A stretch of 64,000 nucleotides of DNA from Voacanga thouarsii (Eukaryota; Streptophyta; Magnoliopsida; Gentianales; Apocynaceae): the NCBI GenBank assembly GCA_026120185.1, contig JANUWF010001783.1, positions 9,176,001 through 9,240,000 of the forward strand, in the 5' to 3' direction. Under the pieces are notes generated by a model. The model had not been told where the DNA came from and searched no databases. It saw nothing but the letters and a program-made list of their open reading frames with translations. The translations under genes and the position numbers were made by a program. Of this stretch, positions 35,641 through 45,816 are shown piece after piece. How positions within the stretch are numbered: position 1 is the stretch's first letter; each line of letters starts with the position of its first letter.

Positions 35641-37557
35641 AAGAAGAGAGTCCATTAGCGTGCTTATACACATATATATTTATTAGAGATTGAGGATTAG
35701 TGGAGATGAAGTTGATTGAACAAGCTTACCTTGAAGGTGTTCTTAAGCCTTCACAAAAATACTGGTTTTTTATCCAAGAAAGAGAGTTGAATTTTGGAGT
35801 TTGATGTTAAAAGTGGTATGGATGGATTCACGGCAGTGAGTAGATGAAAGCTGTAATTTTTTCAAAGAAGATTGAAATGGTTTGGAGTGGTATTAGGCGT
35901 ATGGAACTAGTAGGTGTTCTTGGTGTTCTATATGTGCTTGAAAGTTGAAGAGAATAGAGAGATTTTAATTGAGGCTGCCGAAATTCTGTGGGATTGTAGT
36001 GGCCGAATTGTTTGAGTAGTTTTGGTAGATGATTTTTCTAGTTTGAAAGGAAAATGAAAGGCTGGTTGTTGAAATTCTAAAAGAATATTTTTGGGAATCA
36101 AATTTGGAAACAAAATATGGCAAGAAGATCTTTGATCAATAAAGAGCTTTTTGGAAGCTGTAATGGCCGATTGTTGCTCAGTGTTTTTGCTGGATGAAAG
36201 CTGGTTGAAGAAGTTTAATGGTGGCCGAAAAGAGGGGGTACAATGGTGAAGGAAGGTCTGGTTGTTTAAAGGATATTTTATGGAAGTTTACTAAATTAGG
36301 ATTGATGGAATTTTGGTATTCAATCAAAGTAATTGTTGGAGATATTTTAGGGGCAGCCATGACTGATTTTTTGAGCAGAAGGTTGGGGAAGACAATGGAG
36401 TTCAATTCATGGCTGTTCAAAAGAAGTTTGTGCAGAAAAATGGTGAAGTTTCGGCCAGGGCTGCAGAAGGAAACAAAGCTGGAAAAAAAATTCCTGTACA
36501 GGTTTCGCTATTGCTGGAATATTTTTCAATTAGTTTGCAGAGGATTTGAAAGGGCATTCAGAGGTCTTTCAAGGCTAGTTTCCAGCCTTCTTCATGGAGA
36601 AAAAACGTAGCTAAGGTGCTGGGAGAAAATTGGAAGGAAACAGCTTGGTTTAAGCTGACCTATGCTGCAATTTTGCTCAGAAAATTTTTTGGTTTTGCAC
36701 AGCATTTGTGCAGTCCGAATTTGGCCAAAAAATTTCAGATTTCAAGCTGGTCAAGAGGGCCATTTTCTGGCAGCATTTAGGAGGGAATGATGGCTGAAAA
36801 TTTTGACACTTTGAATGCACAAAAAGCTAGAAAATTTTCAGATTACTTCATGAAGGAAAATGAATATAGCTAGAGTGGAGTTTTGAAGGTTCACTACGGA
36901 GATAAATTCTTTTGGGAACCTTCCCCAACTCCTACACAATTTTGGTCCATAAGATGTCTTACACTTAGACATTTTGAACCTTCAAGGCCACAACACTTTG
37001 CTGGAATTTTCTGAAATAAAATTGGCTTGAACAAATTGAACAACCTAATGAATTGAAAAGTAAGAAAAACTAAGGATAAAGAAGAGTATGAATTCCCTTA
37101 GAAATTTTTGTAGGGTATAAGAGTTGGATTAGGGTACTTCTATCATGTCTCCCCTAGGACATTACCTTTACCCTTCTCTAGAGCACTCAAGGTCGAAAAT
37201 ACAACCTTCCCAAACAAAAGTAAAATTTAATCATGCTAAAACTCCAATGATGGAATTTGAACTCAAGACCTCAAGAATTAATTTCAAAGCTCTAACCATT
37301 AAACCACAATAACTCTTGTTCTTAATTTCTCTCTAAAATATTTTTCCTATTTAATCCTCAAGCTATCTCCCTATTTTCACCTCAAGCAAAAACTATCATT
37401 TTGCCATTCTTACTCAATAAACATAATTAAGCTCGAGACTATAAAACACCAATCTAAAGCACATAAAATCATATAAAAATATATTTAAATATACAATAAA
37501 ATATGATATGCATCCCAACCCCCTTACTCTAAGGTTTGTTTCAACTGGGGTTTCACA
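33286..37557. mobile_element. Solo LTR D, 4.27 kb, probably Gypsy-type
   Basis: It starts TGTAACACCCCACTACC and ends ACTGGGGTTTCACA, with the perfect 5-bp duplication ACTGC on both sides (33281-33285 and 37558-37562). The terminal TGTAACACCCC...GGGGTNTYACA pattern is typical of long plant Gypsy LTRs. No second copy of the terminus is seen inside and no pol fragments, so it is read as a solo LTR; a compact non-autonomous element is the alternative. Orientation is uncertain. A (GA)n tract lies at 35606-35634. Confidence 0.75.
35606..35634. repeat. (GA)n microsatellite
   Basis: About 14 GA units within solo LTR D. Confidence 0.9.
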
Positions 37558-37562
37558 ACTGC

Positions 37563-37740
37563 TGCACCCACTGTTGATAAGGAAGCTCCCAAGCAAGACA
37601 AACCAGTTGTATTTGGTAGCTCATCTGGCCGAAGGCAGGAGCATGTCGTGGTAAAACAAAAGTCCAGCAGAACTGTTGGACAACATTCAAATAAGGGTGT
37701 CAGTGCTAAGCATGTGACTATCCTTATTCTACGAGATGTG
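37563..37740 (+). pseudogene. env-like ORF of element A, part 3
   Basis: Short C-terminal remnant (APKQDKPVVFGSSSG-like, then RRQEHVVVKQKSSRTVGQHS) corresponding to 57680-57850 of element B. Confidence 0.65.
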
Positions 37741-39423
37741 GCACATAACAACCGATGACTGGTGATCTCTTCTACCAACTTTTATTCTGATGACACATTT
37801 TTATTTTTGCCAAATTTCATGCTCTTTGCACTATATTTCCATGAACTCTTTTATTTTGGTCTTTAACTAACATTACTGCTAGTTTCCAATTACTTATTGT
37901 TATTACTAATATTGCTTATTGCTTATTATTGTCCCTACTTTGGGCATTCTTTTGATATTACTGCCAATTTACTACTGATTCTTCTCTACTGCTTATTGTT
38001 ATTTTTTGATTGATGACAAAGGGAGAGAAATAAATATGGATTATGACTATATGGTTTATGATTAGAAGCTGAGGATTGTGGGTTATGGAGACTGTAATAT
38101 CTTAGATCTTGTGATTCTGTGATATACATTTTTGGGATTTAGGTTGATCAAACATTGTATTGTGCAATTTTTTTCTATCATGATATCTCTTTCACTAGTT
38201 TTTACCATTATAAATGTGATTTGTGACTTAGTAGTGATTATGATTATGGATTTACTGTCTATTGTACTTTGAGTAAAGAAGAAATTGTTCTTTGGATTGT
38301 TCTGAGAACAGCATAACTGTTGTTTGAATTGTGTGATGAGAAAATTATATGACTGCCGTGATGGGTTTATGTTGATAAATTATGATAGGACTGGTTTTGA
38401 ATGTCTTTTGTTTGCTGAATCTAGAAAACTGTTTTAAGAGTTTTGGATATTTGTCTAAGTGAAATTGATATAACTTTTTTATAAAAAAAAAAAAAACTTT
38501 GATGTGATTTTATGGATAGAGGAAATTGAATTATGGTTATAGAGAAGATTGTACTTATGAATTTGGTGTGCATTTTGTTGTGATTCGGTTGAATGATATC
38601 TCTCTCATTTTTCTTCCCTCTTGAATATGGATTGAGAACTTAAAATATGCCTTATTTCACTTAGCACTATCATGTGATTATGAAAATGGCTGTGATGTGC
38701 ATTTTACTAAATATTTGGATGATGAGGATACTTAAGTGGACACTTATGAAATCTGTGTTGCTCTCTTTGGTTGCACAGTGAAATCTTTGTGTTGAAATTA
38801 TTTGAGAAAATTGGGTTCGTTTGAAAACCATCGATCTATCCTTGTGAAAATTCTCCTCTACTCTGCACTGCACAGGGGGAGCTTTGGACTCGCATTTCTT
38901 AAATCCAAAATAGCAATCCAAAAATGACTTTTTAAAATGCTAGCTTCTACCTCATTTTATCCCATTTTGGATGCATGTTTTGGAAGTCCAAAACCTTGGA
39001 ATCAAGTCTTATTTTCAATCGCACTTCATAGCTCTCTAGCTACTGTTTATATATGCACATATATAGGGGGAGCATCACATTCTATGATTTATCTTCTACA
39101 CTCCTTTATGTATATATATATATACATTTTTTTTGCGACTATCAATTTAGCTATTTCCTTAAGAAATAGTCCTTTATATAGAAGGAATGAAGATATAGAG
39201 GTTGGTTGGGCCATAGGCTCATTGAGCCATGTTTGTGAGACTATGTTTCATTTTTTCTTATCTTAAACTCATAAGCACTCTTTGAGTACGATAATGAGAG
39301 AATACATTTCAGTTTAAATTCATTCTTATTTCTCTTGGTCTAAACATGTCCGTACTGTATATATATATCATTGTTTTCATGTCACAATCCCATCAAATTT
39401 GTCATAACTCAAAAAGGGGGGAT
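37741..39423 (+). other. 3' non-coding spacer of element A with several polypurine tracts
   Basis: 1.7 kb without a gene between the env-like ORF and the 3' LTR. Polypurine runs AGGGGGAG occur at 38874-38881 and 39065-39072, plus the LTR-adjacent AAAAAGGGGGGAT at 39411-39423. Several PPT-like runs upstream of the 3' LTR are a described feature of Sireviruses. Confidence 0.7.
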
Positions 39424-40975
39424 TGTTAGTGATAAGGGCATTCTTCTGTGTTTTGACTTATGACAAATATTGATGAGGACTAACTTGTGTGATCTACATG
39501 TAACAGGACATGTTTGACCTCAATTCTTCCAAGGCATGCAAATAAGACTGCTAAGCAACTTTTAAGCAAATGGAACTCAAATGAGTGATTGATCAAGCAT
39601 AACGTCATCTAAAGAGCTTACATAATGTGAAGCCTTTGTGAAAGAATTATAGACTAGGAATCATTGTTAATGTATTATTTGTAAATTCCTATGTCCTTTT
39701 ACCTTCTGTTCAATTTTATTTTTACCTTGAAGCAGGAAAGTAAAATGATTTTAAAAGTAGGTCTTCAGATGTTTGGATTGAGTAGTTTGGATGGACCTCT
39801 AAATCCAAAACTCCATGTAATACTCTGTAACATTTTCGAAATGCTTCTGCCTAAAAAAATGCCATTTTTTACGGACATCCTTCTACTTTGCGAATCTAAA
39901 ATCCTGTAAATCCTGACAGAAAGTAACTAACCGTTAAAACTTCGGATTTTGCTCCTATAAAAGCTTTCAGAACTCAATTTTAAAGTAGATTTTTGTACTA
40001 TCTCTCTCAAAAACACTCTTACACTTTAGAATACAAAAATCTCCATTTTCGTTGTGTTTTAAAGTGAAATCAAAATTGCTCCAAAGGTAAAAAGGTACAA
40101 GGGCTTAGATTGTTTATATCTACTCAATCTGTGAGTTATTTCTGCATTCTTTTTGTGATTTGTTTTGTATCAAGGTTTGGAAAGTAAAACCCAGTTGGGA
40201 TAAGCCTTGATTTATTGTGTATCAAGATTAAGGAAGTAAAACTTAGTTGGGGTGAGCCTTGATTGTTGAGTTTTAAAGAAGTTGGGTGTAAAACCAAGTG
40301 TGGTGATCCTCTTATGTAAGATTGGTGTTGTCTAACACAATTGATTTGGGAAAAAGGTTTTAGTGGTTATATTGAAATCCTTAAGTGTGTACTTAAAATA
40401 GTAGATGTAGATCATTTGAGGATCGAATCACTATATATCCTTGGATCTTTTCTTCTGCATTTTATTTACACTTTGTTGTTGTATTTTCTCTAGTTATCAG
40501 ATCAAAGAATTCTATCCCTATCTCTATAATTATTGATTAGCCTTAAAGATTTTATTATTCTATAGTAAGTCTGTATTTATTATCTCAACTACCTATCTTT
40601 AAAACAGATCATCTTCTCGTCATTTAGTGTTGATTCAAAAGATTCCTATTTGCACTCCTACAGTTGCGAAGCAAATCTGTCATTGTGAACACAAGCATTA
40701 CACTCCTTCTTGCATTCATTGATTTAATTAAAGACTTTATGTAACTTGGTGAATTTGTTATTATTGCCTAATTTACCTATCTTAAATATAGATCTTCTTT
40801 CCATTATTTAGTGGAGCTTTGAAAGTTCTTTAGTAGCTCATTCAAAGCTGCACAGTATTTTTTTTGCCCACTCACTTTGTTGGTTCTTGCTTTAAGATTT
40901 TCAGAAGATCTTTAAAATCTGAAGTTGTTTACCATAAACCTTATTCATCCCTCCCTCCCCCTCAAAGGTTTATCA
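39424..40975 (+). repeat. 3' LTR of element A
   Basis: TGTTAGTGATAAGGGC to AAGGTTTATCA, 1552 bp; TATAAAAG at 39956-39963. Confidence 0.92.
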
Positions 40976-41317
40976 AAGCCCTTAAGCCATTTTAATTTCT
41001 AGAAAAAATAATTAATAAAAGAATTACGTGAACAGTAACTCCTGTGTCGTGTAGGCAACAGAATGGAGTTTAGATGTGCAATCATACCTTTTGGCATATG
41101 AAAATATATATAGAGAACTTTTCCCCCAAATTTTAGAGTGTATTGTCTATATTATTGGATAACCAATTTGAACTATTATAGTATTTTGAGCTACACTTTG
41201 ACAGTTGTAATGAACCTTTACGCACAATTCTTTTTAACATTGTTATTTTTCTGAATTTTCATTGAAAGAACAAGATCTTTAGGGTGATGGAGGAGGTTGA
41301 TTTTGCTCTTTAATGGT
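40976..41317 (+). other. Neurochondrin pseudogene intron sequence between element A and solo LTR G
   Basis: About 340 bp of AT-rich DNA with no recognisable coding match; taken as original intron. Confidence 0.5.
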
Positions 41318-42963
41318 TGATGGGGGTAAAATTCATTTATATTTTTCTAATTATTTGGGGATGTTTTGTAATATATTTGTTGTAATAACTATGCATATTC
41401 CTTCATATTTGATATTTTACTTTTGGAAAGGTATTTTAGATTTTTATTGTAGCAAAACGATGAAAAAACGAACAAATCGTCGTCGTTAGAGCACGGCCAG
41501 CACCGACCGTAACCTATGGAGTCGTGCCAGCCCCAATCTGAAAAAACAGGGGCTTCGTCTGTCCAATGTCGGGCAAGCTTTTCAATTATGCATGGATTTG
41601 GTAATTTTTTAAGAGTTTTGGTATTTTTCAATTTCTATTTAGCCCAAGACTCTTAGGGAATGAATTTTAGCCTCTTAGAAGCTGATTTAAATAAGAAAAA
41701 TACAAGACAAATGTGTGATTTGAAGGATCTAAGTTAGCTACTTATTATTCAAAGACAAAATCACCACTTAATGGGGCATTGTTCAAATGAAGTTTTCAAA
41801 TGAAGAAGAAGGGCTTGTTTATGAGTTATATCTTTTATCCTTTGTTTACTTTGCTTGAACAATAATGTACTTAATGTTTTGATTGTAATTAAATATTATT
41901 TTAGAGATTATGATTTTGAGTTAATTGAAAATTTTAATCAATTCATTGTTATCCTTAGTATTTAATTACTTGTTATCATTGGTTATTGATGCATTTTCTT
42001 CTAACTGACTTGGAAAAAAATGTTAGAAGTTTATTGCATTGATTTCATATTTGTTAGATCTTAATGGACTGGGGAAACAAAATTAAGATTAAAGAACTAA
42101 AGTAATCAAAGATTGGTTGATTTCACCTAGAGTATAGGGTCATTGGCTAATTTCATGTTTATGAGGTATGAGTTTAATGCATCTTTTGGTTGTTTTGATT
42201 TGATTGAGAAATCTACTAAATTAATCAAGGGATAGTAATTCCATAGATTGGGAAAAAATGGAATCTACATAAGTAAGTTCATAACTTGGGAAACGATTGA
42301 ATTTTACGTAAGTTCCTTCATAATGCCAAGATAACAATTGATTGTAATAAATGCTAAGTGATTCAATATTATATTTTCAAGATAATTATCTAGTTGCATG
42401 AATTTGTATCCTTGAGTTATGTCTATTTTTATCTTTATTTATTTATTTTTTATTCTCTTCTTATTTTATTAGCTAAACAATAAAGATTTGAGTAAAGTAA
42501 GGTGGGAGCCTAAATTCTCATGGATTTGATACGTGCTATTCTCATGGATTCGATACGTGCAATTTGCGACGATTTTGCGAGGGCCTTGGTCCTCACAATT
42601 AGCGACGATTCTACAATGACCCTCACAAAACCGTCGCAAATTGCGAGGATTTTGCGAGGGATAATGCGTTTCGTCGCAAAATGGTAGCAAAATTTCGAAG
42701 TTTGACAAAAAATATTCGTCGCAAAATCGTCGCAATTTGTGACGATTTTTTCTTGCCCTCGCAAAAACCATCGCAAATAGCGACTGTTTCTCTTAGCCGT
42801 CGCAAATTGCGAGGGCGTTTTTAGCAACGGCCAAAACCGTCGCAAACCGGGTCTACGACGGTTTTTGGCCGTCGCAAAAAGTTGATTTTCCTGTAGTGTT
42901 AATTAAAGCTTATTTGATGTGAATTTTGTTGGGAATATTTTCTACACTATAAAACACGCATCA
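41318..42963 (+). mobile_element. Solo LTR G, related to the LTR of element C, with a CACTA fragment inside
   Basis: It begins TGATGGGGGTAAAATTC and ends AACACGCATCA, paralleling the termini of LTR C (TGATAGGGGCTAAAATC...TTTACGCATCA). The stretch GTTGTAATAACTA and the block AAACGATTGAATTTTAC are also shared. The perfect duplication ATGGT flanks it (41313-41317 and 42964-42968). It is a solo LTR in the neurochondrin intron, opposite in orientation to element C. Confidence 0.88.
42562..42898 (-). mobile_element. One-ended CACTA (En/Spm) transposon fragment
   Basis: On the minus strand it starts exactly CACTACAGGAAAATCAAC, the CACTA terminus, followed by densely packed subterminal copies of TTTGCGACGG / GCGAGGG in both orientations. 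The opposite CACTA end is not present: at the left, LTR-G sequence resumes directly at about 42560. This is a deletion derivative. GC content is clearly higher than its surroundings. Confidence 0.85.
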
Positions 42964-43755
42964 ATGGTTCTTTTGTATTTTGTTTTCTCCTCTGCTATTT
43001 AGAATATTTTGTTTCAAACATGTTTATATAGGTATGCAGGTCAGACTTATCTGTTATTGGAGATTGCTATGAATTTCTGTTCTTGGTATCCACTATGCAT
43101 GAAATGGTATTAAAGTAATGTATAAACATGGAGTCCTATAGTTGCTCGCACCTCAAATGTCCTCTTTCCCAGATGGTAAGGACTTTCATCTTTGTTAAGA
43201 CATGTCTATTCAACTATGAAATATTGATGAGTAGTGAGGACGAGCTGTGGGATCCAAGGTGATATATCATGTGTTTATTACACATTGCTGCAACTTGGTA
43301 ATTAAATACTATAGTTGGTTTATTAAATTTCATTGAGAAAAACATTTCTAAATAAGTAAGTTGCTTGTATCACCAATTTAGTGTATTGAAAATTTGAATA
43401 TTTATGTTTAGATCCACCCCTGGTCCAGATTGCTATGAAACTTTTACAATTAATTATAAGCAAATTGACTGCCGAAAAGGCTTACATTAGACACTAATAA
43501 GAACTGGCAATAATGGTGAGCCTATATGTGTTGGGTTATTATGATTTGTTCAATATTTCATTTGATTCATGCCGATTGAATTTTAATGGTTATTGTGCGT
43601 TACTCTTCACCTTTCTATTACATAGTAGTATGTTGTAAAGTAATTTTGGCTCATTGCAAGTGGTTGCAGTAGCAAGGCAATTTGCTTTACTGCATACATC
43701 TCTAAAATTTGAAGCACTTCACCTCCTATCAACTATCCTCTCCTCACAATACTCC

Positions 43756-44578
43756 GTATGAATTTAATTTTTAGGCATTTTCTTCAATTTGATTTCAATT
43801 TTCTTATTTGGTTGTGCAAAACTACTTGAGGCAAATTTGAGGGAGGAAATGTATTTTACAATGAATATAGATTTATTTGTAGTTTAAATATTTTTCTCTG
43901 TCTATGGTTATAACTATTTTTCATGCAAATGATTGTCAACTATTTTCTTCTAAAGAGTAAAGAGATAATACTTTCTATAATATGCTTATCTTCATTTTGC
44001 ATTATAGCCTACCTTTTAGACAGATCAACCGTGAATCCTTGAGGTGTCACATTCTTGTATTGGTTTTGTAGTGATTTTTATTGTTTATGCTGTAAGACTA
44101 TCTAAAGTTGTAGCCCTCCTCCTCCTCCTCTTGTTTAGATAGTAACTTAATGGAATTATACGATCTTCCCAAATAAATCGCTCACTGGTCACCACTGTAT
44201 CTGATTTCTTAGCATCTATTCTATACCAAAAATGCAACAAAAAGATCAAATGGAGTTAAAGGTTTTCCCACATAAAGTTAGAATCCTTCTAGACATATTT
44301 GCCACCCCTACCAATAATTGATATAACTATAACCCCCTACTCCAACCTGAAGTCGAGATGGATAAGGTCAAACACTCTAATCATTGGAGTAGTAACTTCT
44401 TGCTCTATTCCTAATGAGCTATAAAGTTAGACATTCTAATCAATTGGAGCTATAAATTCTTACTTTATACCTGGATGGGGACAAAAGGAGTCTTTCTCTA
44501 GCTTTAGTTTGATAGGAATGTATTCTACCCCATAGAATAAAACCCATTATGTGTATCAATCAATCAATCAATCAATCA

Positions 44579-44629
<51 letters not shown>

Positions 44630-45047
44630 TCTTTTGAATCTGTTGCAATCAAGATCTTTTGAGGTCTTTTGAGGCTACATAAGTTTCCGATACATAGTAT
44701 CTAAATCAAAACTTCATCTCTATTGATTTGGGAGTGATACAATTAGATTCCTGCCTTTGTAATTCGCATTGTATGATAGTGGATTCTATGTAATATTGTG
44801 ATTTTCACAAGCACTGTGCATGAAGTTCTCAGGACATGAGCAAGTCATGATTGGGCAACAAGCATGCGTAGTGGTATCGTGACTATTTTAAATAACCGTG
44901 TTGGTATATTCTATTGTAATCTATCTATGTCGTAATAATATCAGGATATGTTTAGCTTCCATTCATAGCCTGGATTAGTCGTGTTGTTTTAGCTTATAGC
45001 TTGTCAATTTTTCAAATGGATCTTATTTTCCTCTGTAAAACTTGCAG
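43756..45047 (+). other. Intron 5 of the neurochondrin pseudogene
   Basis: It contains a CAAT array (about 44552-44580) followed directly by an ATT array (44581-44630). No gene is recognised. Confidence 0.6.
44552..44630. repeat. Compound microsatellite (CAAT)n-(ATT)n
   Basis: About seven CAAT units run into about sixteen ATT units. Confidence 0.9.
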
Positions 45048-45266
45048 GTCCATCTGAAAAGTTCTAGGCTCTAGCTTTGGTTGAGCAAGTTATATCCAAT
45101 ATTGGCGAGGAATGGCTTGTCGGCCCTATGAGCTTACTTGAGGTCAAAGAACCTATTCCTGCCAATATTAAAGTTTAATAGTCCTTGTTTTGGCATTTGA
45201 ATGTTCATTTATTCTTTCCACACCTTGAAACAGTCATTTTGTTTATTTGGTTTTGGTAATTTCCAG

Positions 45267-45816
45267 GTGTATTCTACTAGTGCTGGAGTCATCTATGGTG
45301 GAAATTGTTGTTTTTCTAAATGAACTTACATACTTTAGAGATGCAGCTTCTAGAAGTTCTTCACCAAATGCTGAGAGCATTCTTTTGAAGCAAAGGAATC
45401 TTAGAATTGTCTATTCCTTAGTTAAGAAAGTAATAACACTAGTTGCAAAATTTGGTGAAGATGAAATGCTGCAATTGGATGATGTAATAAATGAAAGTAC
45501 TTTCACCAAGATCCTCTTTGGGCTTGATGAGACACTTGGTGTTGTATTGGAATATTTGGAAGATGCCAAGGAACATGAACAGAACAAAGAGGATGATCTT
45601 GTGGCATCTGCAAGGGTAGCTGGGAGCTATCTTGCAGAAGCCCCTTATGCATGCAAGGATAAGGTCAAGGAACTTCTAAGTCATATGCTTTCAATTCAAA
45701 TTGAAGATAAAGCTAGCCCTTTTATGTCTACCTATTTTTTGCTTCCAATGCTTTGTCAAATAACTATGAATACTAATGAATGTGAGCTTTTGGCTTCATC
45801 TGGAGCATACAAAGCT
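45267..45816 (+). pseudogene. Best-preserved exon (7) of the neurochondrin pseudogene
   Basis: An open frame of about 183 codons follows an acceptor TTCCAG and ends at donor GTAAAT after ...GAYKA. It covers the conserved segment from LLVLESSMVEIVVFLNEL to VAGSYLAEAPYACKDKVKEL and FLLPMLCQITMNTNECEL. This is the longest intact host-derived frame between the esterase gene and the window end, and it made the family assignment possible. The upstream exon carries an in-frame TAG, so translation of the ancestral protein is not expected. Confidence 0.88.

Larger units (their letters stand above)
20354..40975 (+). mobile_element. Copia (Sirevirus-like) retrotransposon A with extra env-like ORF, containing nested insertions
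   Basis: The LTRs are 20354-21876 and 39424-40975. Target duplication is AAGTC (20349-20353) versus AAGCC (40976-40980), one change. The tRNA-iMet primer site is at 21879-21890 and a polypurine tract sits before the 3' LTR. Order is gag, protease, integrase/RT remnants, env-like ORF, long spacer, LTR. Element C (26369-32437) and solo LTR D (33286-37557) were inserted later; without them A is about 10.3 kb. It lies in the intron between neurochondrin exons 2 and 3. All coding parts are broken, and the integrase core, part of RT and RNase H are deleted. Confidence 0.92.
19455..45816 (+). pseudogene. Neurochondrin-family protein pseudogene, exploded over 26 kb
   Basis: Colinear exon remnants match the plant neurochondrin family. 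Exon 1 is 19455-19526 plus 19748 to about 19885 (SPSLSLEDYLKLL, then SKRDEQCLASLLLVTRIC, then VGPKFLHRLL). Exon 2 is about 20030-20150 (LQQSVTILSAFYKVPK, then AASEDMHANIPLIL). Exon 3 is 43040-43175 (GDCYEFLFLVST). Exon 4 is 43429-43515 (MKLLQLIISKLTAEKAY). Exon 5 is 43661-43755 (ARQFALLHTSLKFEALHLLS). Exon 6 is 45048 to about 45172 (VEQVISNIGEEWLVGPMSL). Exon 7 is 45267-45816 (LLVLESSMVEIVVFLNEL through VLEYLEDAKEH to FLLPMLCQIT). The 3' third is missing. Breaks include a MITE in exon 1, stops after DYFAIY, in PLIL*IM, HGVL*LL and EKF*AL, and frameshifts. Several splice sites survive. In animals neurochondrin is an ARM-like cytosolic protein; the plant role is poorly defined. Confidence 0.88.

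Noticed and set aside
36178..36610. 130-codon plus frame and an 80-codon minus frame in the 4.27-kb insertion
   Set aside because: No domain recognised, low-complexity composition, overlapping on opposite strands; treated as chance within an LTR.
33286..37557. Interpretation as a Mutator-like element (similar TGTRAMACCCCA ends, longer CAACTGCTG flank)
   Set aside because: TG...CA ends with an exact 5-bp duplication fit an LTR better; the 9-bp match includes terminal bases of the element. Not fully excluded.
38937..39266. 109-codon frame upstream of the 3' LTR of A as an additional ORF
   Set aside because: No counterpart frame in the homologous spacer of element B; includes a polypurine tract and a TA repeat.
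42469..42845. Arg/Ile-rich minus frames of 60-111 codons
   Set aside because: They translate the subterminal TTGCGACGG repeats of the CACTA fragment.
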